From assembly GCA_038248655.1 (NCBI GenBank), contig JBBRXG010000053.1:1-20841 (forward strand): a stretch of DNA of 20,841 nucleotides, written 5' to 3'. The position numbers were made by a program, and so were the translations under genes. This DNA comes from DATBLE01 sp038248655. Its GTDB lineage: Bacteria; Actinomycetota; Thermoleophilia; Gaiellales; Gaiellaceae. Shown here piece by piece: positions 8,028-15,057 of this stretch. The first letter of the stretch is position 1. Every line of letters starts with the position of its first letter. The notes below the pieces were generated by a model. It ran no database searches and was not told the origin of the DNA. It saw nothing but the letters and a program-made list of their open reading frames with translations.

Positions 8028-8738
8028 TCACGCGCCGGGAACGCGCTCGTACACGAGCACGCGGTTCTTCTGCGCCCAGTCCATGCGCTCCTCGAGGTCG
8101 GCGCGGCGCCGGAAGCCCTCGAGCACGAAGAGGCAGCGGACGAGGTCCTTCGGCAGCAGGCTGATGTGCGTCGGGTCGGTCTCCAGGTCGGTGGTCACGT
8201 CGAGCAGGCCGGCGGGATCGGGGTGGAACCGGGTGGTCGCGTAGACGAAGCGGGAGCTCGCCCGACAGAGCTGTGCGACCGTCCGCCGGACCTGCAGGAC
8301 GGTCAGGTGCTCGAGCACCTCGCGGCAGATCACGAGGTCGAACGAGCGCTCCGGGACGTGCTGCTCGTCGACGGCACCGATCAGGATCCAGTCGCGCACC
8401 CCGGGCGGCGCGAGCGCCCGGCTGGCCGGGCTGAAGTCGATCCCCTCGACCTCGATGCCGAGCTCGGAGAGGAACAGCATCAGGAACCCGGGTCCGCAGC
8501 CGACGTCGAGCACCCGCGTCGGCTCGAACACCTCCCTGATCAGCGCCGGGTTCCGGTCCTCCACGCGTCGCCGCGTCTCCAGCTCGTAGCGGTTGCCGCC
8601 CTCGCGCCACTCGGCTGCGAAGTAGTCCTCCCCGTAGTGGCCCGGCTCGACCGGGCGCTGGGCGAAGACGGCGTCCTCGAAGCTGCGAACCTCGGCCTCG
8701 AAGCGGCTTTCGCAGAGGATCCTGCTCCGGGCGGTCAC
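8028..8738 (-). CDS. Class I SAM-dependent methyltransferase
   Basis: The product has 236 residues. A SAM-binding Rossmann motif is clear: RVLDVGCGPG at 75-84, the acidic post-I motif GIDFSP at 99-104, and FDLVICREVLEHL at 133-145, typical of Methyltransf_11/Methyltransf_23-type enzymes. It probably methylates a sugar or another small substrate of the glycan pathway; the acceptor cannot be read from sequence. It is the first gene of the long leftward operon. The GTG start has no Shine-Dalgarno sequence, but TAGGCT ends 6 bases upstream, consistent with a leaderless transcript. The gene across the intergenic region is divergent. Confidence 0.88.
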   Translation of the reverse strand: MTARSRILCESRFEAEVRSFEDAVFAQRPVEPGHYGEDYFAAEWREGGNRYELETRRRVEDRNPALIREVFEPTRVLDVGCGPGFLMLFLSELGIEVEGIDFSPASRALAPPGVRDWILIGAVDEQHVPERSFDLVICREVLEHLTVLQVRRTVAQLCRASSRFVYATTRFHPDPAGLLDVTTDLETDPTHISLLPKDLVRCLFVLEGFRRRADLEERMDWAQKNRVLVYERVPGA

Positions 8739-8744
8739 GTCGGC

Positions 8745-8750
8745 AGCCTA
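8745..8750 (-). promoter_or_regulatory. Possible leaderless -10 box (TAGGCT) before the methyltransferase gene
   Basis: TAGGCT on the minus strand ends 6 bases before the GTG at 8738, and no Shine-Dalgarno sequence is present. It probably drives the whole leftward operon. The rest of the 123-base divergent gap is plain GC-rich sequence apart from a TATCGT at 8820-8825 that could serve the plus-strand gene. Confidence 0.45.
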
Positions 8751-8861
8751 GCCGAGCGGCCCGCGGCCGCCGGCCCGCGGCTCGCCTCCGGGCGTGCCGG
8801 CGGCGATCCCGGCGGGAGGTATCGTTGGGCCGTCAGGGCGCGCCCGCACGCGTGCCCGCGA

Positions 8862-10487
8862 GTGACGTCTCTTGTGCAGACCGCAACGCATGCCACGTCC
8901 ACCTCTCCCGACGCGGATCGCGGCTCGCCGGCGGCCGGGCGCCCCCTGCGGATCCTCTTCTTCGTCGACCGGCACGGGTTGCTGCGCCCCTACGCCTCCC
9001 TCCTCCCTGAGCTCGTCGCCCGGGGCCACCAGATCCACCTGGCCTTCTCGCGGACGCGGCGGAAGGGCGAGGGAAAGCTGATCAGGCAGGCGACCGGCGG
9101 CTCGCCGGCGGTCGGCTACGATGTCGCCCCCGGCCGTGCCGAGCTCGACGGCTGGCGGCCGCTCGCCTGGGCGGTGCGCGGGCTCGCCGACCTCGCTCGA
9201 TACACCCATCCGCGCTATGCGGCCGCCCCGGCCCTGCGGCAGCGGACGGCGGCAAAGGTGGTCGGTCGGCTGTCGGGCCCGGGGGAGCTCGAGCCGCTCG
9301 GCGCCCGGCTGGCCGGGCGGGTCGCCCGGCGCCTCGCCGCGAGCACCGACGCCGCCCTGTCCGAGCGCGTCGTGCGCGCGGCCGCGCGGCTCGAGCGCGC
9401 CATCCCCACCTCCGGGCGGATCGAGCGCTACATCCGCGAGCGGGCGCCCGACCTGGTGCTCGTCACGCCTGCGCTCAAGTACGCGTCGGAGCAGGTCGAG
9501 TACCTGAAGGCCGCGCGTCGGCTGGGGATTCCGACCGGGGTCTGCGTCCCGAGCTGGGACAACCTGACGAACAAGGGCCTGCTCAAGGTCGTCCCGGACC
9601 GCGTGTTCGTGTGGAACGAGGTGCAGCGCCGCGAAGCGGTCGAGCTCCACGGGATCCCCGTCGAGCACGTGGTCGCGACCGGCGCGCAGCTCTTCGACGA
9701 GTGGTTCGAGCGCCAGGCGGGCGGGACGAACGAGGAGTTCGCGGCCAGAGTCGGCATCGATCCCACGCGGCCCTACGCGCTCTACCTCTGCTCGAGCTCG
9801 TTCATCTCGCGAGCGGGCGAGGTCGACTTCGTCCTCTCCTGGCTCGAGGCGCTGCGCCGGAGCGCGGACGAGCGGCTGAGCGGGCTCGGGGTGGTCGTCC
9901 GGCCGCATCCGGTCGCGGCCGCCCAGTGGCACGACGTCGACCTGTCTGACTTCGGGAACGCGGTCGTGTGGCCGCGCGGCGGCATCCGTCCGGTCGCTGG
10001 GCAGGCGCGAGCCGACTTCTTCGACTCGCTCGCCCACAGCGCGGCGGTCGTCGGGATCAACACGACCGCGATGATCGAGGCGGCGATCGTCGGCAAGCCG
10101 GTGCTCACCGTGCTGGCGTCGCAGTTCGGCCAGGAGAGCACGCTCCACTTCCGCTACCTGCTCGTCGAGAACGGCGGCTTCCTCCACGTCGCCGCCTCGC
10201 TCGACGAGCACGTCGAGCAGCTCGCAACCGCGCTCGACGACGATCCGGGGGACGCGGCCCGCCGGGCGCGCTTCGTCGAGTCGTTCGTGCGCCCCCGGGG
10301 CCGGGGTCTGCCGGCGACGCCGATCCTCGCCGACGCGATCGAGGAGCTGGCCGGCGTGCGCGTGAACGGGGCCCTGCCGCTGGGCAGCCGGCTGCTCCGG
10401 GTGCCGCTCGCGCTCGAGGCGACGCTTACCTCGGTCGCGCTCGCGGCCAGGGCCGGGCGCCGCCGCGCCGTCGCGCGAGGCCGGTGA
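8862..10487 (+). CDS. Family 2 (SWDNLT) protein on the opposite strand; putative GT-B-fold glycosyltransferase
   Basis: The product has 541 residues from GTG at 8862; a second in-frame GTG at 8874 is possible and neither has a clear ribosome site. The first 25 or so residues are low-complexity, then RILFFVDRHGLLRPYASLL starts the domain. SWDNLT is at 231-236, followed by PDRVFVWN, TGAQLFDEWF, LYLCSSSF, RPHP, DSLAHSAAVVGINTTAMIEA and HFRYLL. The C-terminus again has a hydrophobic stretch and a basic tail. It is closest to the copy at 5385-7013, including near-identical DNA over the VPDRVFVWN codons. It is the only gene of this block on the plus strand, ends 6 bases from a convergent gene, and lacks a paired family 1 gene beside it. 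Confidence 0.86.
   Translation: MTSLVQTATHATSTSPDADRGSPAAGRPLRILFFVDRHGLLRPYASLLPELVARGHQIHLAFSRTRRKGEGKLIRQATGGSPAVGYDVAPGRAELDGWRPLAWAVRGLADLARYTHPRYAAAPALRQRTAAKVVGRLSGPGELEPLGARLAGRVARRLAASTDAALSERVVRAAARLERAIPTSGRIERYIRERAPDLVLVTPALKYASEQVEYLKAARRLGIPTGVCVPSWDNLTNKGLLKVVPDRVFVWNEVQRREAVELHGIPVEHVVATGAQLFDEWFERQAGGTNEEFAARVGIDPTRPYALYLCSSSFISRAGEVDFVLSWLEALRRSADERLSGLGVVVRPHPVAAAQWHDVDLSDFGNAVVWPRGGIRPVAGQARADFFDSLAHSAAVVGINTTAMIEAAIVGKPVLTVLASQFGQESTLHFRYLLVENGGFLHVAASLDEHVEQLATALDDDPGDAARRARFVESFVRPRGRGLPATPILADAIEELAGVRVNGALPLGSRLLRVPLALEATLTSVALAARAGRRRAVARGR
9591..9619 (+). repeat. Arm 2 of near-identical inverted segments in two family 2 genes
   Basis: These bases pair with 6301-6329 in inverted orientation, 28 of 29 identical, in the VPDRVFVWN codons of the copy at 8862-10487. 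The two genes are similar well beyond this core. Confidence 0.7.
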
Positions 10488-10493
10488 GGCCGG

Positions 10494-11885
10494 TCAGACC
10501 GGGGCGGGAGCCGCCGACCGGCTGCCGCGGGCGGCGACCGCCTCGAGCGCGCCACGCTCGAGGGTCGCGGCGATCTGCAGCGCGTTCGACTCGGAGCGGT
10601 CGACGAGGAGCGGCTGCCCCGGGTGGCAGTGCCGCATGCAGAGATGCAGGAAGCGACGGATCCGCTCCGGGTCGGGCCGGAAGCGGAGCAGCTCCGGGAC
10701 GGCGGTCCGGATCGCGGCGAACGAGTCCACGTCCAGGGTGACGCCGAAGCCGCTGAAGTACGGCTGTCCGAGCGTGAGCACCGGCTTGTCGTAGAGGAGC
10801 GCCTCGATGCCGACGGTCGAGCTGATCACGGCGATCGACGCCGCCCGGGCGATCAGCTCGTGCGAGCTCGTGTACGGCTCGACGAGCCGCACGTTCGGCC
10901 GCTCGCGCAGCCGGCGCAGCAGACGGATGCTGCTCCGTCCGAGCGACATCGGATGCTCCTTGAGCACGATGTCGTAGCCCTGCGGAAGGGCGTCGGCCAC
11001 CAGCTCGACGAGAGCGGCCTGGTCGACACAGTGGGGGATGATGCGCTTGATCTTGTAGTCGTCGGTCACGTGCAGGGGGAAGTAGACGAACGGCCGGGCG
11101 GGGTCGAGGCGGTCGTAGAAGGGACGGGCCGCCCGCGCGCGCACCCACTCGGAGACGTTCTCGCGCAGCAGCGCCCAGGGGCGGAGGTAGCCGTTGTCCC
11201 GGTCCTCGGTCAGCTTGCGCGCGACGTGGCCGGCGAACACCTTCATCCGCCTGCCCTCGATCGGCACGCGCCGGTACTCCCGGATCGGCTGGGCCCGCTC
11301 GCGGAACGAGCGGCGGAACTCCTCGACCTCCTCTACCTCCTCTGGCGTCAGCTCCCGCAGCGCGTCGGGCGGGGCGATCGGCGCGTGCAGCGTGTCGACG
11401 TACAGGCGCAACGGGTTGGGGAAGATCGTGTGCAGGAGAAAGAGGGCGGGTACACCCCGCTCGAGCGCGATCAGGTGCGCGACGATCCGGATTGTCTCGT
11501 TCCCGACCTCGGGCAGGACGACGTCCGGGCGGACCTCGTCGAAGATCCGCTCCAGCACCCGGAAGTGGGCGACCGTCCGGCGGATGCACCACTCCTCGCC
11601 GCGCCCGGCGCAGGCACGGTCGTGGCGGTAGACGTCGCGGAGGTGGGGGATCGGGTAGGCGGACTCGATCCTGGCCACCTCGGCCGGGACCGAGGCCGGC
11701 TCGCCGAGCTCCGCGGAGACGTCCCAGAGGCAGCGGGCGTCGGCGCTCTTCTCGCGGAGCAGCCGCGCCGCCTGCCGCGACACGGTCACGTGCGTGACCT
11801 CGTGACCGCGACGCCCCAGCTCCCGGCCGACGGCGCCGTAGAACTCGCTCTCGTAGGTGATCAGGCTGGTCAGCAGGAAACGCAT
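10494..11885 (-). CDS. Capsule polysaccharide synthesis (KpsS/Capsule_synth-like) protein
   Basis: The product has 463 residues and resembles the capsule polysaccharide biosynthesis family (PF05159-like, which includes Kdo transferases that build the lipid-linked primer for ABC-exported capsules). An N-terminal GT-B-like domain (MRFLLTSLITYESEFYG, then GRRGHEVTHVTV) is followed by RPDVVLPEVGNE at 119-130. The C-terminal half has PFVYFPLH at 265-272, IVLKEHP at 306-312 and VISSTVGIEALLYDKPVLTLG at roughly 353-373, all typical of that family. Kdo-transferase activity is not claimed; in a Gram-positive-type cell the donor may differ. It starts 59 bases after the upstream gene, with a TACGCT box at 11923-11928 that could give it its own promoter. 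Confidence 0.75.
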   Translation of the reverse strand: MRFLLTSLITYESEFYGAVGRELGRRGHEVTHVTVSRQAARLLREKSADARCLWDVSAELGEPASVPAEVARIESAYPIPHLRDVYRHDRACAGRGEEWCIRRTVAHFRVLERIFDEVRPDVVLPEVGNETIRIVAHLIALERGVPALFLLHTIFPNPLRLYVDTLHAPIAPPDALRELTPEEVEEVEEFRRSFRERAQPIREYRRVPIEGRRMKVFAGHVARKLTEDRDNGYLRPWALLRENVSEWVRARAARPFYDRLDPARPFVYFPLHVTDDYKIKRIIPHCVDQAALVELVADALPQGYDIVLKEHPMSLGRSSIRLLRRLRERPNVRLVEPYTSSHELIARAASIAVISSTVGIEALLYDKPVLTLGQPYFSGFGVTLDVDSFAAIRTAVPELLRFRPDPERIRRFLHLCMRHCHPGQPLLVDRSESNALQIAATLERGALEAVAARGSRSAAPAPV

Positions 11886-11922
11886 GTGGCGTGCTCGCTC
11901 GGGCCGGAGGTCCTTCGCCCGC

Positions 11923-11928
11923 AGCGTA
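11923..11928 (-). promoter_or_regulatory. Possible -10 box (TACGCT) before the capsule-synthesis-like gene
   Basis: TACGCT on the minus strand lies 37 bases before the ATG at 11885, in the 59-base gap after the frameshifted FkbM gene. It would give a short leader of about 30 bases. No -35 element is seen. Confidence 0.25.
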
Positions 11929-11944
11929 CGCGACCGCCCGGGCC

Positions 11945-12816
11945 CTACCGACGAAAGGCCAGTACGTCGCCGTCTCGCGCGAGCGAGCCGAGGAGCGCCG
12001 GGAGGTCGGCTGCCACCCTCGGCCTCCGGAGCCGGACGCCGGCGAAGTGGGTGTAGCCGCCGAGGAGCCGGACCAGCCCGGCTCGCGCCCCGGGCCAGCC
12101 GGGGAGCGTCGGCCGTACCGCGACGACGACGGGCACCCTCCGTGCGAGCAGTACCGAGGCGCCGGCGAGGACAGACGCCTCAGCGCCGGCGGCGTCGACC
12201 CAGAGCAGACCCACCGTCTCCGGCTCGATCGCCCCCTCCCGTGCCAGCCCGTCCAGGGTGACGACGCGCACGGCGATCTCCGCGTCCCCGCCGGCCTGGC
12301 CGGATGGCGCGAGCTCGTGCTCGCCGCTGCTCCGGGTCGAGAGCCGCAACCGCGCCTCTCCGGCGCGGTCGGAGGCTGCGACCTGCAGGGCCGACACCCG
12401 CGACTCGATCCGGTTGGCGGCGAGGTTCAGGCCGAGCACGCGGAAGTTGCCCGGTTCGGGCTCGAGCGCGACCGCAGCGGCGAAGCGGTGCCGCCGTACC
12501 GCGGTGACGGTCGTCGTGCCGATGTTGGCGCCGACGTCGACGAAGGTCGACCCCGCTGGGTCGGCGCCGTGATCCGCGAGCAGCCGCAGCGCGCGGTCGA
12601 GCACCGTCATGTCCTGCCGCCAGCGGTGGGCGAAGAGGCCGCGGCCGAGGCGGTCGCGGGTCGAGACGAAAACAGGAGGCCGTTCGACTCGACGGCGAGG
12701 TACGGGGTCTGGGCGCGCGCCTCGTCGAAGAACGCCTTGCGCGCCTCCGGCTCGGCGGTACTCCCGGGCGCGGCCGGCCGGAGGAGCGCGCGCAGCCGGC
12801 GTAGGGGCCGAGTCAC
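11945..12816 (-). pseudogene. FkbM-family methyltransferase interrupted by a -1 frameshift
   Basis: Read with one frameshift this is a complete 290-residue FkbM-type methyltransferase. GTG at 12816 overlaps the upstream stop as GTGA, and frame one encodes 49 residues, including KAFFDEARAQTPYLAVESNG. At the T4 run (A4 at 12669-12672 on the plus strand) the homology moves to the -1 frame and continues FVSTRDRLGRGLFAHRWRQD. The SAM motif FVDVGANIG is at about 92-100 and EPEPGN follows. Without a shift, frame one stops at 12607 after 69 residues, and the downstream part would have to start at ATG 12610 (221 aa). The later motif reads WVDAAGAEA instead of the usual D-x-x-G-H/Y-E, so catalysis may be weakened. 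A sequencing or assembly indel in the T run is equally possible. Confidence 0.75.
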
Positions 12817-13883
12817 GCGGGCCGGCCCAGGTCGCGCAGCTCCCGGTAGACCGCGTCGTGCTCGGCGGCGCTCCGCTCCCAGCGGAAGCCGGCGGCCTGC
12901 TCGATCCCGCCGGAGGCGGGCTCGTCGAGCACCCCGCGAATGCCCTCGGCGATCGACCCGACCGAGCGGGGGTCGAAGTACACGGCCGCCTCGCCGCAGA
13001 CCTCCGGCAGCGAGGCGACCCGGGCGGCGGCGACGGGGCAGCCACAGGCCATCGCCTCGAGGCACGGCATGCCGAAGCCCTCGTACAGGCTCGGATAGAC
13101 GAGCGCGGCCGCCGAGCGGTACAGGCCGACCAGCTCGTCGACCGAGACGTGGCCCCGCGACTCGACGCCGGGCGGCAGCCGGACTCCGCCGTGGTTGGCG
13201 CCGGTGAGCACGAGCCGCAGCCCCGGACGTTCCTCTCGAACGGTCGCGAACGCCCGGAAGAGCCGCTCGTGGTTCTTGTGCGGCCACAGGTTCGCCGGGT
13301 ACAGGAGGAAGGCCTGCCGCGGTCCGCCGCCGGGCGAGAACAGGCCGTGGTCGATCCCGTGCCGGATCGCCCGCACGCGATCGGCGTCCAGCCCGTACCG
13401 CTCGATCAGCTCGCCGCGCACGAACTCGCTGACGGCGATCACGACCCGGCTGTGACGGATCGCGGCGCCGTACGCGTGCCGGCGGTAGCGCAGCTGGCCG
13501 CGCGAGAAGAACCGCGGGAACGCCTCGTGCTGGAGGTCGTGGATCGTGGTCGCGGCCGGAGGCCCGTCCAGCCGCGGCAGCATGGTGCTGAGCGGGAAGT
13601 GGACCGCGTCCAGCTCGGCCGGTCGAAGCGCCCTCCGCAGCCGCCGAGGTGCGAGGGCCAGGCGGGCGAGCACGGCGGCGCGCCCGAGCCTGCCGCCGCC
13701 CGCCGGGAGCGCGTCGACGACGGTCGCGGGGAGCGCGCCGCCGGCGTCGGGGGCGGTCGAGGGGACGAATACCCGGTAGTCGAGCTCGCCCGTCCGTGCG
13801 AGCGCGTCGACCAGGCCGCGCACGTACGTCAGCGTGCCGCCGGCCGCCTCCGGGTTGAGCGTGAGCAGGGAGATCCCGATCAC
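12813..13883 (-). CDS. GT4-family glycosyltransferase
   Basis: The product has 356 residues from GTG at 13883, overlapping the upstream stop by 4 bases. It is a retaining GT-B enzyme expected to move a sugar from a nucleotide or lipid donor onto the growing glycan at the cytoplasmic membrane face. Visible features are GGTLTYVRGLVDAL near 15-28, TTIHDLQHEAFPRFFS near 112-127, VIAVSEFVRGEL near 148-159, RHGID near 174-178, the hinge YPANLWPHKN near 195-204, and the donor-site EGFGMPCLE at 268-276 with both glutamates of the E-x7-E motif. It resembles mannosyl- or rhamnosyltransferases of this type, but the sugar cannot be assigned. It is the middle gene of a three-gene coupled set. Confidence 0.93.
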   Translation of the reverse strand: MIGISLLTLNPEAAGGTLTYVRGLVDALARTGELDYRVFVPSTAPDAGGALPATVVDALPAGGGRLGRAAVLARLALAPRRLRRALRPAELDAVHFPLSTMLPRLDGPPAATTIHDLQHEAFPRFFSRGQLRYRRHAYGAAIRHSRVVIAVSEFVRGELIERYGLDADRVRAIRHGIDHGLFSPGGGPRQAFLLYPANLWPHKNHERLFRAFATVREERPGLRLVLTGANHGGVRLPPGVESRGHVSVDELVGLYRSAAALVYPSLYEGFGMPCLEAMACGCPVAAARVASLPEVCGEAAVYFDPRSVGSIAEGIRGVLDEPASGGIEQAAGFRWERSAAEHDAVYRELRDLGRPA

Positions 13884-15001
13884 GCCTCGTCCGGGCGGCC
13901 GAGCGCCTCGGCGAGCAGCTCCCGAAAGCGCGCCGGACCGTGCTCGCGAAGGACGTGCTCGCGGCCGCGGCGGCGCATCTCCTCGAGACGGGCGGGGTCG
14001 GCGAGGAGCGTCCGGACGACGGCGGCGAGCTCGTCGGGCGAGAAGCCGGAGAGAACGACGCCACCGCCCGACTCGGTCACCAGCGCCTCCGGGCCGCCGC
14101 AGGGCGTGGTCACCACCGGTAGCCCGGCGGCGAGCGCCTCGGCGGCGGCGATCCCGAAGCCCTCCTGCAACGAGGGGAGAACGGACAACGTTGCCCGCCG
14201 GAGAAGCGGGGCGATGGCGGGCACGCGGCCGGTGGCCTCCACCCGGGCCGGCAGCGGCCCCTCGGGCGGCGACCCGATCAGGAGCACCCGCGCCTCCGGC
14301 AGCCGGGCGAGCGCGTCGAGCAGCAACCGGACGTTCTTCCGCGTGTCGTCGGCGCGTCCGACGAAGGCGAGCACGGGGGCGGCCAGCGTCCGCCGCCAGT
14401 TCTCGTCGGGGGCGGGTGTGAGCTCGTCGACCGCGACCGGGATCGGGAGGATCGCGATCCGGCTCTCGTCGAGCCCGCCGGCGCGGGCGACGCTCGCCCG
14501 GCTCCACGGCGAGGTCGCGTACACTTGCTCGGCGCCGCGCAGGACGAGACGCTCGAGCCGGCGCAGCACGGGCGCGTTGACGCGAATCGCGAGCCGCCGG
14601 GACGCGGCGAGGCCCGGCCACCGGCCAGCCCACTCGTCGGACAGCCCGGTGCCGATCCAGCAGCGGTAGGGGCGGCCGCTGCGCAGGGCCGGCGATCCGT
14701 GCGCGGCGCTGGTGGAGACGACCCAGACCGATCGCGCCACCCGGAGCCGGGGCCCCAGCCGGACGCCCGCGGCGAGCTGGTTCGCCGCCTCGAGCCGGCC
14801 GAACGGCGCCTTCAGCCCGGGCGTGTCGAGCGGCGAGCCGTCGACCGAGACCCTCCTCAGTCCCGGGTGGGCGAGGTAGAGGAAGGAGGGCTCGCGGCCG
14901 AGCTCCTCGGCGCCCCGCCAGAAGGCCTCCATCTGTGCGAGAGCCCCGTCTCCGAACCGGGGGTCGGCTCCGACGATGGCCAGGTCGGTTCCGCGGCTCA
15001 C
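13880..15001 (-). CDS. GT4-family glycosyltransferase
   Basis: The product has 373 residues. The acceptor domain contains WIGTGLSDEWAGRWPG near 115-130 and QVYATSPWSRAS near 159-170. The donor domain starts at about 207 with PVLAFVGRADDTRKNVRLLL and carries LPSLQEGFGIAAAE near 275-288 with both E-x7-E glutamates, then GLPVVTTPCGGPEALV. This is diagnostic for GT4. The GTG start has no ribosome site, but TAACCT ends 8 bases upstream, pointing to a leaderless message starting the leftward L-to-J type operon (13880, 12813, 11945 genes). The gene is divergent from the rightward operon at 15058, with only 56 bases between them. Confidence 0.92.
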   Translation of the reverse strand: MSRGTDLAIVGADPRFGDGALAQMEAFWRGAEELGREPSFLYLAHPGLRRVSVDGSPLDTPGLKAPFGRLEAANQLAAGVRLGPRLRVARSVWVVSTSAAHGSPALRSGRPYRCWIGTGLSDEWAGRWPGLAASRRLAIRVNAPVLRRLERLVLRGAEQVYATSPWSRASVARAGGLDESRIAILPIPVAVDELTPAPDENWRRTLAAPVLAFVGRADDTRKNVRLLLDALARLPEARVLLIGSPPEGPLPARVEATGRVPAIAPLLRRATLSVLPSLQEGFGIAAAEALAAGLPVVTTPCGGPEALVTESGGGVVLSGFSPDELAAVVRTLLADPARLEEMRRRGREHVLREHGPARFRELLAEALGRPDEA

Positions 15002-15057
15002 GGCCGGTGAGGTTAGCCCGAATGGGGACGCAGCGACCTTCCAGTAGCCTTGCGCCG
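15002..15057. promoter_or_regulatory. Compact divergent region with two back-to-back leaderless promoters
   Basis: Within 56 bases there is TAACCT on the minus strand (15010-15015, 8 bases before GTG 15001) and TAGCCT on the plus strand (15045-15050, 7 bases before ATG 15058). Each would place the transcript start at or next to its start codon. Clear -35 boxes are not seen. Confidence 0.5.

Noticed and set aside
10480..10500. Hairpin terminator between the convergent genes ending at 10487 and 10494
   Set aside because: The GGCCGGT repeats and the CCGGT/ACCGG pairing are short and lack a T run; in DNA this GC-rich they are expected by chance.
12660..12680. Programmed -1 ribosomal frameshifting in the FkbM gene
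   Set aside because: The site lacks the X-XXY-YYZ slippery pattern and I see no obvious pseudoknot downstream. A mutation or sequencing indel is the simpler explanation, though not excluded.
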